DNA from: Bryobacterales bacterium
Lineage (GTDB): Bacteria; Acidobacteriota; Terriglobia; Bryobacterales; Bryobacteraceae
NCBI GenBank assembly: GCA_027459465.1
Contig: DAIDIH010000253.1
Location: 1-42,037, forward strand
DNA length: 42,037 bases
Direction of reading: 5' to 3'
A program made the translations under genes and the position numbers. Each line of letters starts with the position of its first letter. Position 1 is the first letter of the stretch. This document shows positions 8,092 through 15,747 of this stretch, one piece after another. A model generated the notes under the pieces. That model was given only the letters and a program-made list of their open reading frames with translations. It had not been told where the DNA came from and did no database searches.

Positions 8092-10641
8092 ATGCTAAGC
8101 AGTTTACGTTACGCCTTACGGCAGTTCCGGCACGCGCCGGTCTTCACATCGGCCGCGATGCTCACGCTGGCTTTGGGTATCGGCGGGACAACCGCTATCT
8201 TCACGCTAATTCACGCGGTGATGCTGCGCTCGCTGCCCGTCGCGGATCCCTCAGCGCTGTATCGCGTCGGCGAAGGAGACGACTGCTGCGTAGAGGGAGG
8301 GCCGCAGGACCAGTGGGGGATGTTCTCATTCCCGCTGTATGAACGCCTGAAGGCTGCGGCGCCGGAGTTCGAAGACGTGACCGCGTTTCAGGCGGGCCGA
8401 GGGCGGTTGAACGTGCGGCGGGAAGGCGTTGCGGCGCCGGCGATTCCTCTGCAATCGGAGTACGTGACCGGAAGCTATTTCTCCACACTGGGGGTGAAGG
8501 CGTATGGCGGGCGGTTGTTGACCGCGGAGGACGACCGGCCGTCGGCGGCGCCCGTAGTGGTGATGAGTCATCACACCTGGCAGTCGAGCTATGGGTCCGA
8601 TCCTTCGGTGGTCGGATCCACATTCACCATCGACGGGCATTCGTTCACAGTGATTGGTGTGACCCCGCCGGGTTTCTTCGGCGAGATGCTCGAAGGGGAT
8701 CCGCCGGATATCTGGATTCCGATTCAACAGGAGCCGATGATCGCCGGCCAGAGCACACTTCTGCGGCAACCAATGGGCGCATGGCTCCGGATGATCGGGC
8801 GCTTGCGTCCCGGTGCTTCGACAATCGGCATGGCGCCGCGGCTGACCGTCATTCTCCGTCAGTGGATGGAGCACGACTCAGGCTACCCGCCGAACTGGAT
8901 GACCGACATTCAGAGAATTCTTCCAAAGCAGACGATCAACGTGGTTCCGGCCGGCGCCGGCGTGGCGGCGATGAAGGAAGAATATGGGCGCAGCCTGCAA
9001 ATCCTGCTGGCGGTGTGCGGAATGGTCCTGTTGATCGCCTGCGCGAATGTGGCGAACCTGCTGCTGGCGCGTGCGGTGGCGCGAAGGACGCAGACGGCTC
9101 TGCGAATGGCGATCGGAGCGAGCCGGCGGCAGATCGTCGCGCAGGCACTGGTGGAAAGCGTCCTGCTGTCGATCGGGGGGTGCATCGCGGGGTTGGTGGT
9201 GGCGGCCGGAGCCGCTCGCCTGCTGCTGATGCTGGCATTCCGGAACGCTCACTTCCTTCCGATCAGCATAATTCCATCCCCGCTGGTGCTGGCGTGCGCA
9301 TTTGCGCTGGCCCTGCTGACCGGGGTGATTTTCGGTGCGGCCCCGGCGTGGTTTGCCACGCGGACCGATCCGGTGGACGCGCTGCGCGGCTCCGGGCGGA
9401 GCACGACGGATCACTCGGGGTTTGCTCGCAAGGCGCTGCTCGTGGTGCAAACGGCACTCTCGGTCGTGTTAGTTGCCGGCGCAACAATGCTCGGGCGCAG
9501 TCTGAACAAACTGGAGCATCAGAACTTTGGGTACCGGACGGACGGGCGGGTCGTGATTTCGCTGAACCAGCCGCCGGCAACTTACACGCTGCCTAAGTTA
9601 CAGGCAATTTATCGAAGGATCGAGTCGGGGCTGAATGCGCTGCCGGGCGTGACGGGGTCGGGTCTCGCTTTGTACAATCCGCTCACCAACAACTGGGGCG
9701 AACTAATTCTTGTTTCCGGGCATCCGCAGCCGAAGATGAACGAGCAGGCCGGGGCTTCCTGGGATCGCGTGAGCACGAATTACCTCCAGAGCTTCGGCCT
9801 GGGCGTGCTGCGGGGGCGGAATTTCACCGAGGCCGACAACGAAACGTCGACGCCGGTGGCGGTCGTGAACCAGGCGTTCGTGCGGCGCTTTTTCAAGAGC
9901 GGGGAGGATCCGATCGGGCAGCATTTCGGTCTCGACCTGCCGGAGAATGAAGGCACGTTTCAGATCGTCGGCATCGTGCCGGACGCCAAGTTCGCGGGCT
10001 TTAACCTGACCCGCCCGGCGCGGCCGATGTTTTATGTGCCTCTGGCCCAGAACGTGGATTACCCGAATCCGATGATGAAGCGGATCGAGACGCAGTCCCA
10101 CTTCATCGGCGGGATCATGCTGGCGACTCATGTCCCGCCGGGCATTTTGGAGCCCGAGGTGAAGCGCGTGCTCGCACAGGCGGACCCGAACTTGACGATC
10201 AACAGCGTGAGGACGATGGACGAGCAGGTGGCGCTGACATTCGATCAGGAGCGGGCGGTGGCGAGCCTCGCGACATTGTTCGGAGTAGTGGCGTTGCTTC
10301 TGGCCGCGGTCGGGTTGTATGGCGTGACGGCATACACGGTGGCGCGGAGAACGAACGAGATCGGGGTGCGCATGGCGCTCGGGGCGGACCGGGCGAAGGT
10401 GATTCGTCTCGTTCTCGCTGGCGCGTCAGTCCGGGTAGCTCTGGGACTCGGTCTTGGCCTGCCGCTGGCTGTGGCGGCCGGGCGGCTGATCTCATCGCAG
10501 CTATACGGTGTCTCGTTCTGGGACCCGCTGGCGATGCTGGTGGCCGCGGGTGCGCTGGCAGTTTGTTCGCTGGCGGCCGCTTTGATTCCAGCCACTGTCG
10601 CTGCCTCAATCGCTCCGATGGACGCGCTCCGCGCGGAGTGA
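8092..10641 (+). CDS. ADOP-type duplicated ABC permease (MacB/FtsX-like), no ATPase partner nearby
   Basis: An 849-aa membrane protein with two MacB_PCD + FtsX halves. Half 1 has an N-terminal helix after Leu-Arg-Gln-Phe-Arg (about 18-45), a periplasmic domain (about 50-290) and three FtsX helices (about 305-425). Half 2 repeats this: a helix in the Arg-Lys-Ala-Leu-Leu-Val-Val-Gln segment (about 445-470), a periplasmic domain, then three helices with the hallmark Glu-Ile-Gly-Val-Arg-Met-Ala-Leu-Gly-Ala near 755-765. It ends in Pro-Met-Asp-Ala-Leu-Arg. The opening phrase and double architecture match the acidobacterial duplicated orphan permease family. No ABC ATPase or membrane fusion protein gene adjoins it. 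The family is thought to act in export or in mechanotransmission across the periplasm, and its real function is largely unknown. The ATG at 8092 is preceded by GAACGAGAG. Confidence 0.93.
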   Translation: MLSSLRYALRQFRHAPVFTSAAMLTLALGIGGTTAIFTLIHAVMLRSLPVADPSALYRVGEGDDCCVEGGPQDQWGMFSFPLYERLKAAAPEFEDVTAFQAGRGRLNVRREGVAAPAIPLQSEYVTGSYFSTLGVKAYGGRLLTAEDDRPSAAPVVVMSHHTWQSSYGSDPSVVGSTFTIDGHSFTVIGVTPPGFFGEMLEGDPPDIWIPIQQEPMIAGQSTLLRQPMGAWLRMIGRLRPGASTIGMAPRLTVILRQWMEHDSGYPPNWMTDIQRILPKQTINVVPAGAGVAAMKEEYGRSLQILLAVCGMVLLIACANVANLLLARAVARRTQTALRMAIGASRRQIVAQALVESVLLSIGGCIAGLVVAAGAARLLLMLAFRNAHFLPISIIPSPLVLACAFALALLTGVIFGAAPAWFATRTDPVDALRGSGRSTTDHSGFARKALLVVQTALSVVLVAGATMLGRSLNKLEHQNFGYRTDGRVVISLNQPPATYTLPKLQAIYRRIESGLNALPGVTGSGLALYNPLTNNWGELILVSGHPQPKMNEQAGASWDRVSTNYLQSFGLGVLRGRNFTEADNETSTPVAVVNQAFVRRFFKSGEDPIGQHFGLDLPENEGTFQIVGIVPDAKFAGFNLTRPARPMFYVPLAQNVDYPNPMMKRIETQSHFIGGIMLATHVPPGILEPEVKRVLAQADPNLTINSVRTMDEQVALTFDQERAVASLATLFGVVALLLAAVGLYGVTAYTVARRTNEIGVRMALGADRAKVIRLVLAGASVRVALGLGLGLPLAVAAGRLISSQLYGVSFWDPLAMLVAAGALAVCSLAAALIPATVAASIAPMDALRAE

Positions 10642-10659
10642 AGCAATTCTCCCGGCGCG

Positions 10660-11241
10660 TCAGGAGTGCCGGCTTCGGCCGGCACGGAAGTCTTCCGTGC
10701 CGTGCGGGAACGCGGACAAGCCGAGCATGGCCGCCGCAGTCACCCCAAAGTAAAACCCGAGCAGCCGCAGGTCAAGATGCGAGCCGGGCCCCAGCTCGAG
10801 CCAGCGTAGGCCAAGAGCGAGGAACGAGGCGGCAAACGCGAATGACACGATGCCTGCCGAGCCGATCAGCACGGCAGGCACGCGGCGGCGCATCGTTCGC
10901 GCTACATCCAGGTCGAGCAGCGCGGCGCTCAGGGACGCGAACACGGCGAGAAGCGCGACAGTGAGGATGCCGACTGGAAAATGATTGGCGAAGAAGCAAT
11001 AGATGATGCCGAGAGCGCTCAGCGCCACGCCGTGAAGTCTCAGCGGCCAGGCTTTCGCCGCCGCGATCGAGCAGGCTCCCGCAAGCAGAGTCAACCCACC
11101 CAGGAGCACGACGGCGCGGCCCCAGTTGTGGAACAGCAGCGGGCCGTTGACGCCGGACATCAATAAATAGAGCAGGGCGACAGCCGCGTCAAGAATCGCG
11201 CAGAAAGCCAGCAATAAGCGGCTCTTGCCAGGTTGAGGCAC
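10660..11241 (-). CDS. Small multi-pass membrane protein of unknown function
   Basis: A protein of about 193 aa with six hydrophobic segments: near residues 8-28, 35-60, 65-80, 85-108, 125-150 and 160-180. Short Arg-rich cytoplasmic loops (Arg-Thr-Met-Arg-Arg-Arg) separate some of them. The pattern resembles HdeD/DUF308-like membrane proteins, but I cannot assign a family with confidence. I chose the GTG at 11239-11241 because GGGAGG lies six bases upstream of it. A TTG 18 bases earlier is in frame but has no such signal. The gene's 3' end overlaps the inverted repeats at 10666-10702, which therefore encode its last residues. It converges with the ADOP permease (18 bp apart) and diverges from the PPK2 pair. 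Confidence 0.65.
   Translation of the reverse strand: MPQPGKSRLLLAFCAILDAAVALLYLLMSGVNGPLLFHNWGRAVVLLGGLTLLAGACSIAAAKAWPLRLHGVALSALGIIYCFFANHFPVGILTVALLAVFASLSAALLDLDVARTMRRRVPAVLIGSAGIVSFAFAASFLALGLRWLELGPGSHLDLRLLGFYFGVTAAAMLGLSAFPHGTEDFRAGRSRHS
10666..10702. repeat. Two overlapping perfect hairpins at convergent gene ends
   Basis: GTGCCGGC (10666-10673), TTCG, GCCGGCAC (10678-10685) forms an 8-bp stem closed by a C(UUCG)G tetraloop, which is exceptionally stable in RNA. The right arm is shared with a second inverted repeat: CGGCACGGAAG (10680-10690), one base, CTTCCGTGCCG (10692-10702). The two folds are mutually exclusive. They lie just past the ADOP stop and inside the last codons of the opposing membrane-protein gene. 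A bidirectional terminator or a REP-like dispersed element are both possible. No T-run is present. Confidence 0.6.
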
Positions 11242-11324
11242 GGGACACCTCCCAGACAAAAAAATAGCACTCCACGGCAGAGCGTGGCGAAATCCGCTAG
11301 GCTGGCTGGTGGGTTCGTGACGAG

Positions 11325-12143
11325 ATGCTCGAAAACGTCAATTTGAAGCGTAAGCTTTCGCGGGAAGAGTACGCGGAAGCGCTGCCGAGGCTGCAGAGCC
11401 GTCTGTACGACCTCGAAAAGGACTGCTGGGACCACAAGGTGCCAAGCGTGATTCTTTTCGAGGGATGGGACGCAGCGGGCAAGGGCAGCGCGGTTTCCGT
11501 GCTGACACAGCGGCTCGATCCACGGGGGTTCAAGCTGCATTCGATCAACCTGCCGCGTACGTTCGAGCAGAGCCGCCCGTGGCTGTGGCGCTTCTGGCTG
11601 CGGGCGCCGAACCGGGGCGAGATGGTGATCTTCGATCAGAGTTGGTATCTGCGCGTGATGCGGGAGCGCGTGGAGGAAAGGGTTCCAGAGAGCGCCTGGC
11701 GGGCGGCCTACAGCGACATCCTCGATTTCGAGCGAATGCTTGCCGACGACGGAACCGTGATGGTGAAGTTCTTTCTGCATATCTCGCGGAAGGAACAGAA
11801 GCGGCGGTTCGAGGCGATGGAGGCCGATCCGCTCGAGGCATGGCGGATCACCAAGGAAGACTGGGCGCGGCACAAGAAGTACGATCTCTTTCTCGCCGCG
11901 GCCGAGGAGATGCTCGAACGGACCGAATCGGAGTATGCGCCCTGGACCATCGTGGAAGCGACGTCGCGGCGGTGGGCAACGAAGAAGATCTTCGAGACGA
12001 TCATCGAGGCGCTCGAAAAGAGGCTCGGGGAGAAGGCATCGCCCCGGCGCGTTTCCGACGACGAAGCCCGTAAGGACGCCGACCTGCGGAATGCCATGGC
12101 ATCACTGGAACCGGCCGAGGCGGAAGCGGAGGGAGAGGCCTGA
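11325..12143 (+). CDS. PPK2-family protein with altered Walker B (N-terminal half of a split class II PPK2)
   Basis: A 272-aa P-loop protein of the polyphosphate kinase 2 family. Walker A is intact (Gly-Trp-Asp-Ala-Ala-Gly-Lys-Gly, 47-54). The Walker B-type motif reads Phe-Asp-Gln-Ser-Trp-Tyr-Leu-Arg (103-110), where active PPK2 proteins, including the next gene, have Phe-Asp-Arg-Ser-Trp-Tyr-Gly-Arg. The Arg105-to-Gln and Gly109-to-Leu changes suggest reduced or absent catalysis. The lid region (Glu-x-Ser-Arg..Trp-Arg-Phe) and the C-terminal Trp-Thr-Ile-Val-Glu motif are retained. A charged Ala/Glu tail follows residue 240. The stop codon shares a base with the next gene's ATG (TGATG), so translation is probably coupled. 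In class II PPK2 enzymes an N-terminal degenerate PPK2 domain is fused to an active one, and here the two appear as separate proteins. Confidence 0.88.
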   Translation: MLENVNLKRKLSREEYAEALPRLQSRLYDLEKDCWDHKVPSVILFEGWDAAGKGSAVSVLTQRLDPRGFKLHSINLPRTFEQSRPWLWRFWLRAPNRGEMVIFDQSWYLRVMRERVEERVPESAWRAAYSDILDFERMLADDGTVMVKFFLHISRKEQKRRFEAMEADPLEAWRITKEDWARHKKYDLFLAAAEEMLERTESEYAPWTIVEATSRRWATKKIFETIIEALEKRLGEKASPRRVSDDEARKDADLRNAMASLEPAEAEAEGEA

Positions 12144-12919
12144 TGCTGGAAACTCTGGACCTCACGCTGGCTCTGCCGCGCGAGAAATACATCGCGGAAA
12201 TTACGCGGCGGCAGATTCAGCTACGCGAACTGGCGTGGCACGTGTATCTGCAGAAGCGTCCGGTGGTGGTCGCCTTCGAGGGATGGGACGCGGCGGGCAA
12301 GGGCGGCTCGATTAAGCGAATCACAGAGAAGATCGATCCGCGCGGTTACGTGGTCTATCCGATCAGTGCGCCGAACGGGGAGGATAAGACCCGGCACTAT
12401 CTGTACCGGTTCTGGCGGCGTCTGCCCGAGCAAGGCCAGATCGCGATCTTCGACCGGTCGTGGTACGGACGCGTATTGGTTGAACGCGTGGAGGGTTTCG
12501 CGGACGAAAGCGAGTGGCGGCGGGCTTATAAGGAAATCAATTCCTTCGAACGCCAGCTAGTGGATTTCGGAACGATCGTCGTGAAGTTCTGGATCCATAT
12601 TTCCCGCGAGGAGCAGTTACGCCGGTTCGAGGAGCGCAAGCGGATCGGCTATAAGGCGTGGAAGCTGACGGACGAGGATTGGCGGAATCGGGAGAAGTGG
12701 CCGGCGTACGAAGCAGCGGTGGAAGATATGCTGCTGAAAACCAGCACGCGGACAGCGCCGTGGACGCTGGTGGAGGGCAACGATAAGTATTGGTCGCGCG
12801 TGAAGGTGCTCAGCAAGCTGGTGGAGGCGCTTTCCCGCGGCTTGAATTACACGCCGGCAGATCCGCTGAAGCCCAAGAAGACGCCAAAGCACGCCGCCGC
12901 GGCGCGCAAGAAGAAGTAA
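12143..12919 (+). CDS. ppk2: Polyphosphate kinase 2 (catalytic half of a coupled PPK2 pair)
   Basis: A 258-aa PPK2 with all hallmark motifs: Walker A Gly-Trp-Asp-Ala-Ala-Gly-Lys-Gly (47-54), the lid Ala-Pro-x-Gly-Glu-Asp..Arg..Leu-Tyr-Arg-Phe-Trp (76-91), Walker B Phe-Asp-Arg-Ser-Trp-Tyr-Gly-Arg (103-110) and the C-terminal Trp-Thr-Leu-Val-Glu-Gly-Asn. PPK2 enzymes phosphorylate nucleoside mono- or diphosphates from polyphosphate (or the reverse). Since the partner is similar to the N-terminal class II domain, AMP phosphorylation to ADP is the most likely reaction, by inference. The tail (about 235-258) is rich in Lys/Ala. The ATG overlaps the upstream stop. A hairpin follows the stop (12927-12954). 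Confidence 0.9.
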   Translation: MLETLDLTLALPREKYIAEITRRQIQLRELAWHVYLQKRPVVVAFEGWDAAGKGGSIKRITEKIDPRGYVVYPISAPNGEDKTRHYLYRFWRRLPEQGQIAIFDRSWYGRVLVERVEGFADESEWRRAYKEINSFERQLVDFGTIVVKFWIHISREEQLRRFEERKRIGYKAWKLTDEDWRNREKWPAYEAAVEDMLLKTSTRTAPWTLVEGNDKYWSRVKVLSKLVEALSRGLNYTPADPLKPKKTPKHAAAARKKK

Positions 12920-12926
12920 GCAGCGT

Positions 12927-12954
12927 CCGCCGGTCAGGCAGCGCCGACCGGCGG
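12927..12954. terminator. Candidate bidirectional hairpin between ppk2 and trpB
   Basis: CCGCCGGTC (12927-12935) and GACCGGCGG (12946-12954) form a perfect 9-bp stem with a 10-base loop. It begins 7 bp after the ppk2 stop and overlaps the last codons of the converging trpB gene. No U-tract follows on either strand, so a terminator role is inferred from position and stability only. Confidence 0.45.
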
Positions 12955-14298
12955 CAAACCGGCAAGAGCCATGGCGATTTCTTCGTCCGGATACTCGTAG
13001 TTCTGGAGCTTCCCGGCGTTGTAGTCGATGTAGGCCTGCATGTCGAAATGCCCGTGGCCGCAAAGGTTGAACAGGATAGAGCGCGAGACGCCCTCTTGCT
13101 TGCACTTGAGAGCTTCGGCGAGCGCGCCCGCAACGGCGTGGTTGGCCTCCGGGGCAGGGACGATACCTTCGGCGCGGGCGAAGCCGACCCCGGCGGCGAA
13201 GGCGTCGAGTTGCTGGACGTTGGTGGCCTCAATGGCCCTGATGTCGAGCAAGTGGCTGACAAGCGGCGCCATGCCGTGGTAGCGCAGGCCGCCGGCGTGA
13301 ATGCCGGGTGGAACGAAGGAACTGCCGAGGGTGTGCATCTTGACGAGTGGCGTCAGACGCGCTGTGTCGCCAAAGTCGTAGGCGAAGCGGCCGCGAGTGA
13401 GGCTTGGACAGGCGGCGGGCTCGACGGCGACGATGCGCGTGGACGCCTGGCCGCGGAGGTTACGGCCGATAAAGGGAAACGTGATGCCGGCGAAGTTCGA
13501 CCCGCCACCGGTGCAGCCGACGAGGACATCGGGGTAGTCGCCGGCGGTTTCCATCTGCTCGAGCGTTTCGAGGCCGATCACCGTTTGATGGAGCAAAACG
13601 TGGTTGAGGACGCTGCCAAGCGCGTACTTGGTATTGGCGTCGCGCGCGGCGACTTCGACGGCCTCCGAAATGGCGATGCCGAGCGAACCGCGGGAATCGG
13701 GATGTTCGGCGAGAATGGAGCGGCCGGCCTCGGTTTCCGTGCTGGGGCTGGCCGTGACGGATGCGCCGAAGGTTTCCATGAGCGCGCGGCGGTAGGGTTT
13801 CTGATCGTAACTGACGCGGACCATAAACACCTTGCACTCGATCCCGAAAAAGGCGCACGCCATCGCGAGCGAAGAGCCCCATTGGCCGGCCCCGGTTTCA
13901 GTCGCCAGGCGCTTCGTGCCGGCTTCCTTGTTGTAAAAGGCCTGCGGGATAGCGGTGTTGGGTTTATGCGAGCCCGCCGGACTGACGCCTTCATATTTGT
14001 AATAGATGCGAGCCGGTGTGTCGAGCAGTTTTTCCCACCGCCGGGCGCGAAAAAGTGGCGTGGGGCGCCACTGCCGGTAGACGTCGCGGACCGGAGTGGG
14101 AATCTCGATTTCGCGCTCCTGGCTCACTTCCTGCAAGATAAGGCTCATGGGAAAAATCGGCGCCAGGTCGTCGGGGCCGATCGGTTGTAGAGTGCCGGGA
14201 TGGAGCGGCGGGGAGGCCGGCTTAGGCAGGTCGGAAGCGATGTTGTACCAAGCCTTTGGGATGCGGCTTTCGTCGAGGAGGTATTTGACGGATTCCAT
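12934..14298 (-). CDS. trpB: TrpB2-type tryptophan synthase beta chain (PLP enzyme)
   Basis: A PLP-dependent enzyme of about 454 aa of the TrpB2 (TrpB-like, TIGR01415) subfamily, longer than the usual ~400-aa TrpB1. The substrate phrase Arg-Pro-Thr-Pro-Leu is at about 78-82. The PLP lysine lies in Gly-Ser-His-Lys-Pro-Asn-Thr-Ala (Lys112 from the chosen ATG). The phosphate-binding Gly-Cys-Thr-Gly-Gly-Gly-Ser-Asn and late Gly-His-Gly-His segments are present. The N-terminal extension with Tyr-Asn-Ile and Leu-Pro-Lys-Pro is typical of TrpB2. The reaction is indole + L-serine to L-tryptophan, or for some TrpB2 proteins indole salvage or O-phosphoserine use. No trpA or other trp gene is near, consistent with a standalone enzyme. 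I prefer the ATG at 14296-14298 over a TTG two codons upstream; neither has a clear Shine-Dalgarno. Confidence 0.88.
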   Translation of the reverse strand: MESVKYLLDESRIPKAWYNIASDLPKPASPPLHPGTLQPIGPDDLAPIFPMSLILQEVSQEREIEIPTPVRDVYRQWRPTPLFRARRWEKLLDTPARIYYKYEGVSPAGSHKPNTAIPQAFYNKEAGTKRLATETGAGQWGSSLAMACAFFGIECKVFMVRVSYDQKPYRRALMETFGASVTASPSTETEAGRSILAEHPDSRGSLGIAISEAVEVAARDANTKYALGSVLNHVLLHQTVIGLETLEQMETAGDYPDVLVGCTGGGSNFAGITFPFIGRNLRGQASTRIVAVEPAACPSLTRGRFAYDFGDTARLTPLVKMHTLGSSFVPPGIHAGGLRYHGMAPLVSHLLDIRAIEATNVQQLDAFAAGVGFARAEGIVPAPEANHAVAGALAEALKCKQEGVSRSILFNLCGHGHFDMQAYIDYNAGKLQNYEYPDEEIAMALAGLPPVGAA

Positions 14299-14390
14299 AG
14301 TCAAAGGAGCATTCTATCTTCGTTGGGAGAACCGGTGCATGGTCGAAGATCGGACGGTAACCTTTCTCCGCCAGACTGGTAAGGAATTAT

Positions 14391-14963
14391 GTGAACGATC
14401 CATCGGATAACCGCATGATGGACCGGGTTCGCGAGGGCGAACTGGGAGCGCTGGCCGAGTTGTTTGAGCGGCACCACCGCCCGCTATTCCGCTATTTCGT
14501 GCATCTGGGCGGCAGCAGGGAGACCAGCGAGGACCTGGTGCAAGAAGTGTTTGTCCGCATCTTGAGGTACCGGATGACGTTTCAACCGGGAGCGGACTTC
14601 GCGCCGTGGATGTACCAGATCGCGCGGAACACGCATACCGACGCAATGCGCAAGAGGAGGTTTGAGGTGATTCCGGGAGGAGCAAATCCGGTGATTGACG
14701 ACGCACCGAGCGGCGACGCGCCAGCCGAGGAGCGGATCGGAAAGCGCCAGGAGACGGCCTTGCTGCGGCGGGCGCTGGACGCACTGCCGGACGACAAACG
14801 CGAGATTTTGGTGCTGAGCCGCTTTCAGAACCTGAAGTACGAGCAGATCGCGGCGCTGCTCGGTTGCGAGGTGAATACGGTGAAGGTACGAGTGTTTCGG
14901 GCGGTGCGGGCGCTGGGGCAGGAATACGAGCGGCTGGCGCAGCAGCGGGCGTACGGGGCGTGA
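14391..14963 (+). CDS. ECF-type RNA polymerase sigma factor
   Basis: A 190-aa sigma-70 family protein. Region 2 (about 20-85) has the helices Glu-Leu-Phe-Glu-Arg-His-His-Arg-Pro-Leu-Phe-Arg-Tyr, Glu-Asp-Leu-Val-Gln-Glu-Val-Phe-Val-Arg-Ile and Trp-Met-Tyr-Gln-Ile-Ala-Arg-Asn. After a linker, region 4 (about 125-180) contains Leu-Pro-Asp-Asp-Lys-Arg-Glu-Ile-Leu-Val-Leu-Ser and a helix-turn-helix ending Asn-Thr-Val-Lys-Val-Arg-Val-Phe-Arg-Ala. The start is a GTG with AAGGA about eight bases upstream. The next gene encodes its likely membrane anti-sigma factor. The regulon may include its own operon, but I could not identify a -35/-10 pair for it with confidence. Confidence 0.92.
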   Translation: MNDPSDNRMMDRVREGELGALAELFERHHRPLFRYFVHLGGSRETSEDLVQEVFVRILRYRMTFQPGADFAPWMYQIARNTHTDAMRKRRFEVIPGGANPVIDDAPSGDAPAEERIGKRQETALLRRALDALPDDKREILVLSRFQNLKYEQIAALLGCEVNTVKVRVFRAVRALGQEYERLAQQRAYGA

Positions 14964-14973
14964 GGATTTTGCG

Positions 14974-15747
14974 ATGAATTGCGAACAAGCACAAGCGTAT
15001 TTCGTGGACCTGTGGCGCGAGGCATTGGACGCGCCGGCGCGAGCGGAACTGGAGCGGCACCTGGCGGAGTGCGAAACCTGCCGGAGCGAGTGCGAAGAAG
15101 GGCGGCGGACGTGGCAAGCCCTCGGCGAACTGCGTGCGGAGGAACCGTCGGCAAAGCTGCGCGCGCGGTTCTATGGCGAGTTGCATGAAGCGGAACGGCA
15201 GCGGCGGCGGCGCGAGCGGGTGCACGGATGGATCGGAAATCCGTGGGTATCCGCGGCGGCGGCAGTGGTCCTGATTGCGGTGGGGATTGGCGTGGGGCGA
15301 ATGACAGCCACGCGGGACGACAGCAAGGTGGCAAACCTGCAGCACGAGGTGGCCGACATGCGGCAATTGATGGCGCTGTCGCTTCTGGAGCAGCAGTCGG
15401 CAAGCGAGCGTTTGCGGGGCGTTTCCTACGCCAGCACGGTGCAAGAGCCGGACAGCGATGTGCGCGACGCGCTGCTACGGACGCTCAATTCGGACCCGAA
15501 CGTGAACGTGCGGATGGCGGCTGTGGACGCGCTGCACCGGTTCGCGGGCTCGCCCGAGGTGCGGCAGGGGCTGGCGCGGGCGCTGGCGCGGGAGGAATCA
15601 CCGTTGGTGCAGATCGCGATCCTTGACCAGTTGGTGGAGTTGCGGGAGCGTTCAGCGGTGTCGAGTGTAGATCATCTCCTCCGTGAGCCGCAGTTGAATC
15701 CGGAAGTACGGCAGAGAGCGGAATGGGCGGTAAGGAGATTGCAATGA
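14974..15747 (+). CDS. Membrane anti-sigma factor with zinc finger and periplasmic HEAT repeats
   Basis: A 257-aa protein with an N-terminal zf-HC2/ZAS anti-sigma domain: Cys3, then His29-x3-Cys33-x2-Cys36. A basic linker (Arg-Gln-Arg-Arg-Arg-Arg) follows, then one transmembrane helix (about 91-108). A heptad-like stretch follows at about 115-145. The C-terminal part (about 148-257) has three HEAT-like helical repeats with the phrases Asp-Val-Arg-Asp-Ala-Leu-Leu, Asn-Val-Arg-Met-Ala-Ala-Val-Asp-Ala-Leu and Leu-Val-Gln-Ile-Ala-Ile-Leu-Asp-Gln-Leu. It should hold the adjacent sigma factor at the membrane and sense a protein or envelope signal with the HEAT part. It starts 10 bp after the sigma gene and overlaps the next start codon (ATGA), so the three genes form an operon. 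Confidence 0.88.
   Translation: MNCEQAQAYFVDLWREALDAPARAELERHLAECETCRSECEEGRRTWQALGELRAEEPSAKLRARFYGELHEAERQRRRRERVHGWIGNPWVSAAAAVVLIAVGIGVGRMTATRDDSKVANLQHEVADMRQLMALSLLEQQSASERLRGVSYASTVQEPDSDVRDALLRTLNSDPNVNVRMAAVDALHRFAGSPEVRQGLARALAREESPLVQIAILDQLVELRERSAVSSVDHLLREPQLNPEVRQRAEWAVRRLQ

Noticed and set aside
12790-14190. A 466-codon plus-strand frame
   Set aside because: It runs antisense through trpB and overlaps the ppk2 end; no family features, while trpB has its full set of PLP motifs.
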